Part shown: in pieces, positions 1 through 9,303 of the stretch
Layout of the letters: each line of letters starts with the position of its first letter
How positions within the stretch are numbered: the stretch's first letter is position 1
DNA from: Candidatus Megaera endosymbiont of Mesostigma viride
GTDB taxonomy: Bacteria > Pseudomonadota > Alphaproteobacteria > Rickettsiales > Rickettsiaceae
Assembly: GCA_020410825.1 (NCBI GenBank)
Contig: CP084577.1
Span: forward strand, 19,985-83,984
Direction: 5' to 3'
Length of the DNA: 64,000 nucleotides
Notes under the pieces: generated by a model
What the model saw: only the letters and a program-made list of their open reading frames with translations
Databases searched by the model: none
Told to the model about the DNA's origin: nothing
Made by a program: the position numbers and the translations under genes

Positions 1-584
1 GGCTCTTCACACATAGTTTGGTCATAAATAGTTTCCTTAATTTGTTGCTCTTTAAGCTTAATATGATGCTCCGGCTCGATTTCCTTATTTCCTTTTACGG
101 TATAGCAGTCCACTCCAAGACGCTCCTTTAAGGAAAGAAGTAGAGAACCAAGTAAATCCTTGCTACCCTCCGCTATTCTCTCGGCATCCTTGCGGTGAGC
201 TACCATAAGAGGATTGCTTTCATCAACGTAAATCTCTTCAAGCAGCTTTTCCTTTAATAATTTTGTTCTCCCTCTATCATTTAACTCATCAGCTCTTATG
301 GTGCTAAGCTCCGATGTATTTTCATCAATTTCTTTTCTACTAGTACCGGCAATGAATTCCACGCCGTGGTCGCCACCTGATCTTAACTTCTCTATTGCTT
401 CCTTTTCATCTTCCCGTACCTGATTCTTAAATGCTTCAACATCCCCTACCGATTTCCTGAACAGATCGGTCTGGACGTTTACATTGGTCTTGCTCGTTGG
501 ATCTCTATAGCTAGTTGCAATTACCTTGCTACTTACAGACAAACAAAAAATACAGAAAACGGCTAGCCACACAATTCCAACCAT
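1..584 (-). CDS. traN: TraN, mating-pair stabilisation protein, N-terminal part
   Basis: The frame is open from an ATG at 584 to the window edge, giving 194 codons of an incomplete gene. The protein starts with a hydrophobic export signal (MVGIVWLAVFCIFCLSV) followed by a charged helical region. In F-type systems TraN sits in the outer membrane and stabilises contact with the recipient cell; its cysteine-rich part would lie beyond the edge. The call rests mainly on position, since it follows traU and trbC as in F plasmids and RAGEs. The ATG shares one base with the trbC stop (TAATG), which suggests translational coupling. The N-terminal sequence alone is not diagnostic. Confidence 0.72.
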   Translation of the reverse strand, partial: MVGIVWLAVFCIFCLSVSSKVIATSYRDPTSKTNVNVQTDLFRKSVGDVEAFKNQVREDEKEAIEKLRSGGDHGVEFIAGTSRKEIDENTSELSTIRADELNDRGRTKLLKEKLLEEIYVDESNPLMVAHRKDAERIAEGSKDLLGSLLLSLKERLGVDCYTVKGNKEIEPEHHIKLKEQQIKETIYDQTMCEE

Positions 585-1228
585 TAGCGTTCACCATCCA
601 TGATTTCTCTTGCTATCTCCGCTAGATCTCCTTTTTCTGCCATTAGTTTTAATGCGCCGCTAATTCCAATATTGCCAACAACCCGATCAAAAATTTCCTC
701 TACACCTTCTTGCCAGAATTGCCTGTCTGCTTTACTTAAGACAAAAGTCGGAACACTTTTAACGGCAAAGCGATTAAACGCTTCATCATCAAGCTGAATC
801 TGTATTTCATCGTTGTTATCATTCATGATTGCTACAATTCTACTTAATTCCTGCCATGATCCTTTAGGGAGACCTTTAAAAACCAGTATGGCGTTATATC
901 TTCCCGCAGCCTTTACATAAGACTTAAGTAGTTCTTCACTCATACTGGAACTTACAAACACTCTTAAAGTTGCTTTTTCATCAGGCAACTTATACACCTC
1001 TGCCTCATCCTGCTTGCGAGCAGCATCAATACTCCGTTGGTACTCAAGGTATTTATCTTTTATCCCTTCCATTACCGAATTAAGCGATTTCGTAGCCAGA
1101 TTCATAACCCATTCCCGATCTTGGTTGCTAATTTCTGGATAACCGTTTGCAAAAACAGGTTTCGCCGTAAAAAATATCAGCACCGAAATTATCACCTTTA
1201 AAGTAAACAGCAGTTCGTTTTTCGCCAT
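584..1228 (-). CDS. trbC: TrbC, F-type pilus assembly protein
   Basis: The protein has 214 residues with a signal peptide (hydrophobic stretch ending at KPVFANG) and a thioredoxin-like TrbC domain. Typical segments are LRVFVSSSMSEELLKSY, then YNAILVFKGLP, then FAVKSVPTFVL. In F-type systems TrbC is periplasmic and needed for pilus assembly, acting with TraW and TraU. I chose the ATG at 1228 because GGGGG lies about 8 bases upstream; a longer form from a TTG at 1243 is open but less likely. The gene overlaps the end of traU by 31 bases and leads directly into traN. Confidence 0.9.
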   Translation of the reverse strand: MAKNELLFTLKVIISVLIFFTAKPVFANGYPEISNQDREWVMNLATKSLNSVMEGIKDKYLEYQRSIDAARKQDEAEVYKLPDEKATLRVFVSSSMSEELLKSYVKAAGRYNAILVFKGLPKGSWQELSRIVAIMNDNNDEIQIQLDDEAFNRFAVKSVPTFVLSKADRQFWQEGVEEIFDRVVGNIGISGALKLMAEKGDLAEIAREIMDGER

Positions 1229-2304
1229 AATAGATACCCCCAATCTTGTCCGTCATACGGATATTCCTTGCCCGCCTGATAAAGCATGTCAGATAGCCCA
1301 AGAGGCCAGCAACCTATACCGTCAGATGTTGTTTTTGGATGAACCATCTGCAGTTTGTATTGGCTTTTCTTCAGCTTTAAATTTATTGGTTTCCTACATA
1401 ATGGGCCATTAACCCCGCCGTTAGAAGTAGATGTCTCCCGAGCAAGACCAATCCTATGTAATTTGTTTAAAATCCGCATTGTAAGCAAACTGCTGTTTCC
1501 TACCCCTCCAATATGGTCGGCATTTGCTCCGCTTAAAGGATACATGTTGCCCCAGCAACCCGCACACCAGAACATATTATCATCAGGCAAATTAAAGGTT
1601 GCTGCCCCGCAATCCAGGCTACAAGCCGCCTGAGCTATAGGATTACCAAATAAAATAGCATCGGGATTGAGCAGACTCTGCATTTTGGGATCGTTCCACG
1701 TAATATCAAACTCGCTCATGTACGCTACATCAAAAGTTGATTGTTCAAGACACCCGAAATCGGTTATAAGCTCGAGCCAGTAAATCAGCGGATAAACATA
1801 ATAATGAACATGGTGGAAACTAAAATGCCCCCGCCGGCCGGCAGCACTATTACGACGTTCGTAACTACTGATCTTGCGCATATCACTGCCTATACTGATC
1901 CCGCCTAAATTCACCATGCAATAAGGCGTTCTTGTTATGTCAACTAAACGCACGGGCTCCCAGAAACCGATCGACAACCCGGGAATCGGTACCGGCGGAG
2001 TTCCCTTACTACAGAGACAAACAGGATTTTTTGGGTTTTTGGTATCACGCTTTTTGGGTGTTCCACCCTTGCCGATATGTATACCGCCAATTGAAATCGG
2101 CATGAGGCAACTCCAGCAAACGTCAGTTATCGGATTGACAAAATGACCTCTGCACGTTACGCTTGCATTACTCGAAAAAGGTAAAAAAATAGCCGTTATT
2201 AAAATTGCTATATACTTTTTTTGTAGTGCCAAGTCTTTAAGATGATTCGCTATCCGCCAAGACTGCATCATCTTAAAGACCGATTCCTTTCGGTCAATAT
2301 TCAT
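1198..2304 (-). CDS. traU: TraU, conjugative transfer protein
   Basis: The protein has 368 residues and is cysteine-rich, as expected for TraU, a periplasmic protein needed for DNA transfer in F-type systems. Recognisable parts are the exported N-terminus, the mature start near ASVTCRGHFVNPITDVCWSC, and later the segment WCAGCWGNMYPLSG. The ATG overlaps the traW stop as ATGA. The N-terminus is odd: about 18 residues before the signal core (including SWRIANHLKDLALQK) are encoded by a palindromic repeat that also occurs upstream of traA. A TTG inside the repeat end (LALQKK) could be the older start. Confidence 0.93.
   Translation of the reverse strand: MNIDRKESVFKMMQSWRIANHLKDLALQKKYIAILITAIFLPFSSNASVTCRGHFVNPITDVCWSCLMPISIGGIHIGKGGTPKKRDTKNPKNPVCLCSKGTPPVPIPGLSIGFWEPVRLVDITRTPYCMVNLGGISIGSDMRKISSYERRNSAAGRRGHFSFHHVHYYVYPLIYWLELITDFGCLEQSTFDVAYMSEFDITWNDPKMQSLLNPDAILFGNPIAQAACSLDCGAATFNLPDDNMFWCAGCWGNMYPLSGANADHIGGVGNSSLLTMRILNKLHRIGLARETSTSNGGVNGPLCRKPINLKLKKSQYKLQMVHPKTTSDGIGCWPLGLSDMLYQAGKEYPYDGQDWGYLLWRKTNCCLL
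2233..2280 (-). repeat. Palindromic element inside the traU N-terminal coding region
   Basis: Two perfect 13-base arms, GTCTTTAAGATGA at 2233-2245 and TCATCTTAAAGAC at 2268-2280, flank a 22-base loop. The left arm and loop recur almost unchanged upstream of traA at about 10619-10664. In traU the element is translated in frame. Rickettsia genomes are known for palindromic elements inserted in frame into genes, and this fits that pattern, but I cannot assign it to a named family. Confidence 0.75.
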
Positions 2305-2948
2305 TTCCTATCTATCTCATCTAAACAAAATTCTTCAACCCGGATCAGCTTTCCATCCTGCTTGGCGAGCGCAGGGCTTCCCCTAATACCAAATCTCGTA
2401 GTTAGTTCCCCCGCCTGATCAAAATATACCTCGCTACCAAGCTCCTCCTGTAAATCAAATACGCTACCACCGACTAAAATAACCCTATTCTCCGGCTTGT
2501 TCTCCTCATTACTACTATCAGGTACCAACTGCTGCTTTAACCACTCAACCTGCATTGCTTCCCTTCCGTCAATAAAGAATAACTTGCGTTCTAAATCCAT
2601 ATAATCCAAAGGATTTACCGCCTTCCCAGCTCTGTGTAATATCTTACCGCACGGCAGGACAACGTCCTCCTTAAGCGTATAAGTCGGATCATGCCAAAAC
2701 TCCCTATTCTCGGTAGCAGGCTTGATTCCTGCTACTGCTATAGGATTCTGCACCCTTCTTATCGCAATGCTTTTCATTTTCTCATTTTCTGCTTCCCAAT
2801 TTACCTCTTTTAATTTCCGCAGCATCATTTCCACAAAACCTTCTTCCTCAACTACAAAACTTGTTCCAACCTTACCAAAATCAAAGCCAAGTGCCGTAGT
2901 CGTAGAACAAATCATTAGTATCCATATACTTATAACAAGGTTCTTCAT
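2301..2948 (-). CDS. traW: TraW, F-type pilus assembly protein
   Basis: The protein has 215 residues, with a signal peptide (MKNLVISIWILMICSTTTALG). TraW-type segments include FWHDPTYTLKEDVVLPCGKILHRAGKAVNPLDYMDL, described here as residues from about 84 onward, and a C-terminal part with GGSVFDLQEELG and TTRFGIRGSPALA. TraW is a periplasmic partner of TrbC in F pilus assembly. The start is an ATG at 2948 with no clear Shine-Dalgarno sequence. The gene ends on the traU start (ATGA). In many elements trbI directly precedes traW; here an extra membrane protein gene and a remnant separate them. Confidence 0.92.
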   Translation of the reverse strand: MKNLVISIWILMICSTTTALGFDFGKVGTSFVVEEEGFVEMMLRKLKEVNWEAENEKMKSIAIRRVQNPIAVAGIKPATENREFWHDPTYTLKEDVVLPCGKILHRAGKAVNPLDYMDLERKLFFIDGREAMQVEWLKQQLVPDSSNEENKPENRVILVGGSVFDLQEELGSEVYFDQAGELTTRFGIRGSPALAKQDGKLIRVEEFCLDEIDRK

Positions 2949-3006
2949 ATATTATTGATTTTTTTATTCTCGTTTCCTATTATCTTAATTTGTTTAACTA
3001 ATTTAA

Positions 3007-3288
3007 TGTAACTCGTTTATATTTGATGCTTCTGCTGGAAATCCAGTACACGAAATAATAAATAAAGCTTTTATTAATCCTATTCTTTCTGCAATCAAAA
3101 CTAATTATATTTCACTTATTTTTCTAACACCGTTATTAGTATTTACCTTTTATATATCATGGCATCTATATACAAGTTATCACGATGGTTATTTCGGGAA
3201 TATATATGTGCGTCATATGTTAATACCTTTGTCAATCGTCAGTGTAATTCTCATCCTATTAATTCTAGTTATTCGATTTTTCTATTAA
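3007..3288 (+). pseudogene. Remnant of a small membrane protein gene
   Basis: A plus-strand frame is open from just after a TAA at 3004 to a TAA at 3286, but has no usable start except an ATG close to its end. It would encode about 93 residues with two hydrophobic segments (one with YISLIFLTPLLVFTFYISW, one with LIPLSIVSVILILLILVI). The lack of a start and the overlap with the end of the opposite gene suggest an N-terminally truncated leftover. I do not recognise the family. Confidence 0.35.
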
Positions 3289-3708
3289 TTTGAATTCTTT
3301 GTTATTTCTTGCAAACCACTCTAAAACTCCTTTTGTACCCAAAATAGTAAATCCTTCCTTATCCATATAAACAAAAAGAGAATAATTAGGAAGAAACCTT
3401 GTCAAGGTATGAAAAATATAGAGATTTGTATTAAGTGCCTTAAGCTCGAAACCTTGCTCTTGGAGCATAATAACCAAATCGTAGAAATCACCCTGAAACC
3501 CAGCTCTAGACAATTTCCGTCTATTACACAACCACCGGCCTATAAGATATAAAACACAGAGAACTAAACAGTAAATTACTAATAAAAACCACCTACTTAA
3601 ATCATATAAACAAAAACCTATTAAAAAAATTCCATAAACCATAAAGATTATTTCTATCTTAATAGCAGACAAAGTCCCGGTTAACTCTGTTTTTTTTAAT
3701 TTATCCAT
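3265..3708 (-). CDS. Hypothetical membrane protein inside the tra cluster
   Basis: The protein has 147 residues with two adjacent membrane segments (about residues 20-38 and 40-58) followed by a short basic stretch and a soluble C-terminal half. The ATG at 3708 has AGAGGAG just upstream, so it is probably translated. I do not recognise the family. It sits between trbI and traW, where most F-like clusters have no such gene, so it is likely an insertion carried with the element. It is more AT-rich than the tra genes around it. A role in transfer or in entry exclusion is possible but is only a guess. Confidence 0.6.
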   Translation of the reverse strand: MDKLKKTELTGTLSAIKIEIIFMVYGIFLIGFCLYDLSRWFLLVIYCLVLCVLYLIGRWLCNRRKLSRAGFQGDFYDLVIMLQEQGFELKALNTNLYIFHTLTRFLPNYSLFVYMDKEGFTILGTKGVLEWFARNNKEFKLIEKSNN

Positions 3709-3750
3709 ATCTCCTCTTACCTACTTTTCCTCTCCACAATTCGATAATTC

Positions 3751-4152
3751 TTAAACTTCCTTCTCTGCACTTAAAACTTTGACTAGCTCTTTGTGAATAA
3801 TGTCCGATATTCCTGCTCCATTACGAGCGTAGCCTTTTTTATTGCTTACAATTAAAACCTTAGTCCTTTTATCTGCAAAGCTCCCTGCTATCTGCTCCAT
3901 CTTTTGTATAGCAAGTTCCGGTTTGCCGAAAAATATGCTTCCTGCTGCCCTTGAGTTTTCCATCCCATGACTTTCGGAGAGATTTTTAATACGCTCTTCC
4001 TCTAAAGCAACAAGTGCTTCTTCAGAAACAAAAAGTACCCGTACCGATCCCGCTAGGTTTCCAAAAAACAAACAACCGAGCCAACCGCTTAAAAAACCGA
4101 TAATGACCAATAAGATTGCAATATAAGCGAGTTTCATATTTAGACTCATCAT
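3751..4152 (-). CDS. trbI: TrbI, F-type transfer protein
   Basis: The protein has 133 residues, close to the roughly 128 of F-plasmid TrbI. It has one N-terminal membrane segment (about residues 8-32) and a periplasmic domain ending in a conserved-looking part, KVLIVSNKKGYARNGAGISD, followed by an amphipathic helix. F TrbI is an inner-membrane protein that influences pilus outgrowth and retraction. The position after traC matches F. The ATG at 4152 has AAGGAA six bases upstream and lies 2 bases after the traC stop. Identification is by size, topology, C-terminal pattern and order. Confidence 0.75.
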   Translation of the reverse strand: MMSLNMKLAYIAILLVIIGFLSGWLGCLFFGNLAGSVRVLFVSEEALVALEEERIKNLSESHGMENSRAAGSIFFGKPELAIQKMEQIAGSFADKRTKVLIVSNKKGYARNGAGISDIIHKELVKVLSAEKEV

Positions 4153-4154
4153 AA

Positions 4155-6881
4155 TTATTCCTTTTCTACGTACCTAAAATCTTCCTCGACGCTTCCATAT
4201 TTCTTCGATAATTGTAAAATGGCCTCATGCTTGCTCTTACCGGCTTTTTCCTGATTAATTAAAAAGCTAAAATCATCCTTTTCCGTAGAATATAAAGCCG
4301 TACTATAAGGATCGGTGACAAGCCTTCCTACCACCTTGGCACCGTTAGTATCGATTAGGATCTCTGAAAAACGGTTAGCAGAGCATTTTCGAACAGAACG
4401 GATTAAATCCAAGTAAGGCAGGTATCCTTCTTCCTTAGCAAAGGTAGTTATTCCCTCTTCTTTTTGTTGTAAAATTAATTTCCACGTAGAGGATTCAAGT
4501 ATTGCCCTTTGCGATGGGCCCTTACTGAAACTGGATAAATCTTGCGTACATACAACCAGACTACCTCCGTATTTTCTAACAGTCCTAGCAAACCGCTCCA
4601 GAAACGAAGCCGCAAAATCCATAATCAGCCAAGCCTCATCAACTACCAGCATAAAATAACGACTCCGATCACCGCACAAAAACTGCATCGTAATCTGCAT
4701 CAGTATTATTTGTAGTACCACGGCTAAAAGAGGCTCATCGTCTTTGATTTCTTCAAGTTCAAAAAGTGTCAGCATTTCCTTGAAACTAGCCTCTTTACCG
4801 GATTTAAAATAACGGCCGTGAATACCCTGCTCCGTATACGGATACAGACTATCGGACATAGCTGACGCTCCTGCAACGGGATTCCCTCGATGATCCTTCA
4901 ATTCTTCAAACACCTTAGCCAATTTTGTAATATCAAGATCGGTGCCATATTCTGCTATCCCTTCAGCTATTGCTCTCTCGATCACCGCTTCGCCTCTAAC
5001 ATCTCCGCTTAAACCGCACATTGAAGCAACCATGGCTTTTGCATAAATCATGCTGTCTTTCGTTACAAAATGTGTTTTACCACTTATCTTTTTATCCTTG
5101 ATTTCCAATACCTCAATCCCTTCCTTCTCTTTTTCCAAGTTACTTGCTGCTGATTTACCGACTGCTAATGCTTCTACCTTTTCTTGCGTAAGGCCGGTAA
5201 TTTCAGCTACTTTTTTAAGATCGACCCCTTGCGTAAGCAATGATAATGCCTTGGTATATACCGCTCCGCTACTGCTTAAACCGGCAAACGGATTTAATGA
5301 TAACTTGCTGCCCCGATCAAAACGTAGCATTTCTCCTCCTAGAAGTTCACAGATATTCTTGTAACTTGCTCCAATATCCATGACAAAAACTGCTACCCCT
5401 TGTGCAAGGCAACTCGTCACAAGATCCTCTAAAGTAAAGGTCTTTCCACTTCCAGAAGGTGCGATGACTACTACATTGTAATTACCGCCGCCGCCAATCC
5501 TGTAAAACGGATTAAAATTAAATAATTGACCCCGCCTGCCCATAAGTAATACTCCTGATTGTGGTACACCACGCCATTCTCCTTGCAAAGGTAATTTAGC
5601 TACTATCTCTCCGCTTAGGGCATTTCTGGTCAATTTGAAAAATGATAGTGATTTCCAGTAAGTAGAACCGCTCATCGGCATTGTACTTAGTAAACTCAGT
5701 AGCTGCAGATTATTATTAACCCCCAGTTTCCAGTCATTGGCATTCCAAAGACTTTTTAAAGATTCCTCGGCAATGTCTATATTATCCTCTGGGCTTGTAA
5801 TCATTACCAGCATCGATTCGCTTAAAAACCGCTCACCTTTTTTATGAATATCTAGTACCTCTCTCCACTCTCTCGCCTCTTCTCTGGCACTGATATCGTG
5901 ACGTGTATAATCTCGCTCCGCTGCGTGAATGGATCTCATCCCTTGAGTTGTTAAACGGGAAGTGCCACCGCTGCCCAAAGAACTTGCCAGGCTATAGCTA
6001 ATTACAAACCTTGCCGGTATTACCCTATCACCTGACCCGAGCAATGTTACCATTTCACTTAGAGAAAAACTCTCCGGTAACTCCCTTGGCGAAAAAATCC
6101 TCGTCTGAAGTTTTGTAGCCTCATGTATAACGGATTCAGGCTTAATAACCGTCCCCTCAAACTTCTTGCAAATCTGATCGGATAAATTGTTATATTTACT
6201 ATAAACGACTTTACCGGCACTTCTTCCAAAATCCGGTTGCAGTAACTCCCTACCGATGACAATTAAATCCTCTGCTTTCATCAGTCTTGGAGAAAGCTTT
6301 TCCGTATTTAACTTGTTCTCAAGCTTTCTTTTAAAAGAAGTCATTAGATCAATCGATTTCCCCGACCTGATTCCTAAAGACCTTGAACAGGCAACAAACG
6401 TCCGAAAATTCCTTGCCAGTCTTCCATCTCTGCTACTTGCAAAATCCTTGGCGCAATTTTCAATAAACCGCCGGCGGGATTTTGTTATATGGGCTAGTAT
6501 TTCCCCGCCGTATTTTCGCCCCTGCTCCCATGTATCTAGGATATAGCTAATATCAGTGCCGGCAATAATTAGAAACTGCAAGTAAATATCTTCCGGTAAT
6601 TCGTCATTGAAAAATAACGTCAGATTCTTCTCTAAGCCCTCATTAGACCCAACTAACGGATTAATCTCATACCAGAAACCAATACTATCGTTATTATTAA
6701 AAAATAATCCTTGCTCTTCATCAAAATAATCATAAACAAGAAAATCAGATAGCGGCACTGCTCCCCCCGTTACCTGCGCAGTATGCTCTCCAAATGCATC
6801 CATTGGATCAGATTTACGCTCCCCCTCTACCCCAAGTCCGCAATAATTGGCTAAATCCTTCAAACTATCCGTAATCTTCAT
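4155..6881 (-). CDS. traC: TraC, VirB4-family ATPase of the F-type secretion system
   Basis: The protein has 908 residues, somewhat longer than F TraC. It has an N-terminal TraC/VirB4 domain and a C-terminal P-loop ATPase domain with Walker A APSGSGKTFTLED near residues 473-485 and Walker B LVVDEAWLI near residue 748. VirB4-type ATPases energise pilus assembly at the inner membrane. The start overlaps the traV stop as ATGA. The frame is intact and both nucleotide-binding motifs look complete, so the protein could be active. It is among the most reliable calls in the window. Confidence 0.97.
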   Translation of the reverse strand: MKITDSLKDLANYCGLGVEGERKSDPMDAFGEHTAQVTGGAVPLSDFLVYDYFDEEQGLFFNNNDSIGFWYEINPLVGSNEGLEKNLTLFFNDELPEDIYLQFLIIAGTDISYILDTWEQGRKYGGEILAHITKSRRRFIENCAKDFASSRDGRLARNFRTFVACSRSLGIRSGKSIDLMTSFKRKLENKLNTEKLSPRLMKAEDLIVIGRELLQPDFGRSAGKVVYSKYNNLSDQICKKFEGTVIKPESVIHEATKLQTRIFSPRELPESFSLSEMVTLLGSGDRVIPARFVISYSLASSLGSGGTSRLTTQGMRSIHAAERDYTRHDISAREEAREWREVLDIHKKGERFLSESMLVMITSPEDNIDIAEESLKSLWNANDWKLGVNNNLQLLSLLSTMPMSGSTYWKSLSFFKLTRNALSGEIVAKLPLQGEWRGVPQSGVLLMGRRGQLFNFNPFYRIGGGGNYNVVVIAPSGSGKTFTLEDLVTSCLAQGVAVFVMDIGASYKNICELLGGEMLRFDRGSKLSLNPFAGLSSSGAVYTKALSLLTQGVDLKKVAEITGLTQEKVEALAVGKSAASNLEKEKEGIEVLEIKDKKISGKTHFVTKDSMIYAKAMVASMCGLSGDVRGEAVIERAIAEGIAEYGTDLDITKLAKVFEELKDHRGNPVAGASAMSDSLYPYTEQGIHGRYFKSGKEASFKEMLTLFELEEIKDDEPLLAVVLQIILMQITMQFLCGDRSRYFMLVVDEAWLIMDFAASFLERFARTVRKYGGSLVVCTQDLSSFSKGPSQRAILESSTWKLILQQKEEGITTFAKEEGYLPYLDLIRSVRKCSANRFSEILIDTNGAKVVGRLVTDPYSTALYSTEKDDFSFLINQEKAGKSKHEAILQLSKKYGSVEEDFRYVEKE

Positions 6882-7219
6882 CCTTGAACCTCTATAGTTT
6901 CAAGTTTAATTTCTGGGGTAGCAAGTGCCGGTAATTCATCCGCCCTACCGATTTCTGCAGTTTCTCCCTTTTTACATCTACTACCTCGGCAGGTTTCCTC
7001 CCTTTCCTTGGTATAACGCTCAATCTCACCGCTGGCAATTAGCCTGTCTACCTTATCCATCGGCATACAGTTTGCTCCCTTGCTATCTCCGCATGCAAAA
7101 GACGTACCGTAACCGCTACTGCACCCACTAAGTAGTAACAAAGTCGCAAAGCACATACAGAATCTAACTGCAATATTATTTAGAACGTAACCTGCTAATC
7201 TCTTATTTCCAGCCGTCAT
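6878..7219 (-). CDS. traV: TraV, outer-membrane lipoprotein of the transfer channel
   Basis: The protein has 113 residues when read from the ATG at 7219, which has a strong AGGAGG seven bases upstream; longer forms from 7240 or a TTG at 7276 are open but less convincing. It has a lipoprotein signal with the lipobox LLSGC, followed by CSSGYGTSFACGDSKGANC, which matches the TraV pattern of small cysteine-containing lipoproteins. TraV anchors the TraK/TraB core complex in the outer membrane. It overlaps traB by 17 bases and traC by 4. Confidence 0.9.
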   Translation of the reverse strand: MTAGNKRLAGYVLNNIAVRFCMCFATLLLLSGCSSGYGTSFACGDSKGANCMPMDKVDRLIASGEIERYTKEREETCRGSRCKKGETAEIGRADELPALATPEIKLETIEVQG

Positions 7220-8549
7220 CGCTAGCCTCCTCCTGTTCATTTGCTTTAAGTACCTCCTTTTGCCTATGTTGCTCAACTCTCTTGTTTCCTTTATCCGTCA
7301 ATCTTTTTGCCTTGATCTTGCGATGCGTATTTACCTGACCGATAAAAAATCCTTTTATTATCTGAGGATTCACCCGCACGCCTCCCGGAATAGTCAATAC
7401 CGGTGACATGCTTTCAGCTTGCCGGAGGTAATAATCGGCTATCTTTTCTCCTGCATTACTTGCTCCGCTCAGCAGCCCCCCGGTTGCCATATCCTTAAAA
7501 CCTTTACTCTTAGTTGACACTAATCCGCCGCTTGTAATATTTATCCCCTCCTGCCCCTTGGCGCTACCGGCTAACCCACTAATTAACCCACCGATCGCAG
7601 CATTCTTTATATGTTTTGCTCCCGTCGATACTACCGTTCCCTTAATTCCGTTAAATCCATCAGGTCCGTGTACATCTCCGGCTATTTCACTGGTGATATA
7701 CATACCGTCCTCTTCACAAACCATTTTCTCCAAACGGATAAATGCTCTTTCACTCGATAAATCGCCATAAGCACTTCCTATTATTCGGCATTTACTAATA
7801 TCAAGCCCGTTCTGCTTTGCCAAATTTCCCCGACCCTTTAACTGGATATTTACCGGGGTTGAGTTCTCATCTGCTGCGCCAAGGGCCGTTGATACTACAA
7901 TTCCGCCAAGCAGATATCCGGTAAAATACGTTCCTTCCGGTACATAATCAGCCGCAGACCTCGGCATGTCAAACTCAGTGTCATTATCAAAACCTTGCAT
8001 CTCTATTGCCGTAGCTTTATGCAGAGGCTCAGCATTTAAACGCTCCTCCTCTCTAGCTGCTACCCCTCTTACCATCCTGTTTGCCTCATCCATCTCTGCT
8101 TTAGCCATTTTTAATTGCTCCTTTAAACTCTCCACCTGCAAGCGACTTTCCTCTATGAACTTATTCTTTGTCTCCTCTACCGAAGCTTCAGCTTGCACTA
8201 TTCGCTTGTTTAGTTCATCGGTTTTGGCCTTTAATGCCTCCTCGTGATGATTCCGCCACATCTTATCAGGATCAAGTGCCTTGTCCGCAAGCTCTACTTT
8301 TAGAGTTTGAGGGGCTACCACGGGTTTTTCCACTATCGTTTTTTCCTGCACATAATTGATTAAAAATCCTAAAATAATCACCACGACAATTAACAAACCG
8401 ATAAATAACCTGATTTGCCTACGCCGTAATAAATTATTATCACCAACCTCACCCCCGAGACCCAAACCTTCGGTATTAATTACTCTCTTTTCCTTATCAT
8501 CATTCGAACTTGATGATGATTTAATTAACTGTAATATCTTCTTAAACAT
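7203..8549 (-). CDS. traB: TraB, core channel protein (VirB10-like)
   Basis: The protein has 448 residues. It shows a cytoplasmic N-terminus, one membrane segment (LFIGLLIVVVIILGFLINYV), a coiled-coil stretch (about residues 100-170), and a VirB10-like C-terminal domain with YVPEGTYFTGYLLGG and later IGSAYGDLSSERAFIRLE. TraB spans the envelope and links the inner and outer parts of the channel. I chose the ATG at 8549, which has AAGGAAG upstream and overlaps the traK stop by 8 bases; an upstream TTG form exists. Confidence 0.95.
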   Translation of the reverse strand: MFKKILQLIKSSSSSNDDKEKRVINTEGLGLGGEVGDNNLLRRRQIRLFIGLLIVVVIILGFLINYVQEKTIVEKPVVAPQTLKVELADKALDPDKMWRNHHEEALKAKTDELNKRIVQAEASVEETKNKFIEESRLQVESLKEQLKMAKAEMDEANRMVRGVAAREEERLNAEPLHKATAIEMQGFDNDTEFDMPRSAADYVPEGTYFTGYLLGGIVVSTALGAADENSTPVNIQLKGRGNLAKQNGLDISKCRIIGSAYGDLSSERAFIRLEKMVCEEDGMYITSEIAGDVHGPDGFNGIKGTVVSTGAKHIKNAAIGGLISGLAGSAKGQEGINITSGGLVSTKSKGFKDMATGGLLSGASNAGEKIADYYLRQAESMSPVLTIPGGVRVNPQIIKGFFIGQVNTHRKIKAKRLTDKGNKRVEQHRQKEVLKANEQEEASDDGWK

Positions 8550-9303
8550 CACTGTCTTCCTTATAATCATATACCACAAATACGCTAGGCCTACTTCCGG
8601 TTGATCCGGAGTTCCTCATCCCGATAGCTACAGTATCCTTAAAAATCCCCTTGAAAGTCTCTAACGTAACCTGCTCCGTTATATTCCAATTATTTCCATG
8701 AGACTTCTTCACCTTATAAGTAAAACCTGCTCCGGCTAATTTGCCGTAACGATAAGAGACGACCTGTGTTAGAGTAAGATAAGGATGACCCGCCACTTCT
8801 ACTTTTCTATCTTTTTTCTGCACAAAATATTTTCCTCGCTCATTTGCCGCCATCTTTTCAATCATCTCTTTAATTTCACCATTCTTCGCTTCTCTTTTTC
8901 CGGTTTCATTAGGTACATCAATATTAATTATCTGAGGCCGCAGTAATTCCAGAACATGCAGCCTTAAATCAATTGCTTTTCCGGCCCCAAGCAATAATGT
9001 CAGATCAATAGTACCGGGAGCAGGGATGCTTGAAGTTAAAAACAGGTCACAGTTATTATCGGCAACTACAGCTTCATACCTGCTAGTATCACCAATGATC
9101 TTAATGATCTTTGCCTTCTCAAAATGTATGCGGTTAATACCCTGACTACTAATATTTATATCGGTAGAAGATAGATAACTGATTCTTAGATCTCTTTTAT
9201 CTTCAGCAGCAGACAGCGGTGCGTGGGCAAAACTATTTATTACTCTACCGCAGGCAATTAAAACTCCAAGAATCAGGAAAATCCTAATTTTCCTCTTGAT
9301 CAT
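8542..9303 (-). CDS. traK: TraK, channel protein of the F-type core complex (VirB9-like)
   Basis: The protein has 253 residues with a signal peptide and a secretin-like N-terminal part (DLRISYLSSTDINIS, INRIHFEKAKIIKIIGD). In F-type systems TraK is the VirB9 counterpart and forms the outer-membrane core complex with TraV and TraB. Length and order (traE, traK, traB) match F. The gene overlaps traE by 20 bases and traB by 8 bases, consistent with one operon. Confidence 0.93.
   Translation of the reverse strand: MIKRKIRIFLILGVLIACGRVINSFAHAPLSAAEDKRDLRISYLSSTDINISSQGINRIHFEKAKIIKIIGDTSRYEAVVADNNCDLFLTSSIPAPGTIDLTLLLGAGKAIDLRLHVLELLRPQIINIDVPNETGKREAKNGEIKEMIEKMAANERGKYFVQKKDRKVEVAGHPYLTLTQVVSYRYGKLAGAGFTYKVKKSHGNNWNITEQVTLETFKGIFKDTVAIGMRNSGSTGSRPSVFVVYDYKEDSDV

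Noticed and set aside
5050..5364. Plus-strand open frame opposite traC
   Set aside because: It lies wholly inside the intact traC gene, has no ribosome site or family signature, and is a shadow of the coding strand.
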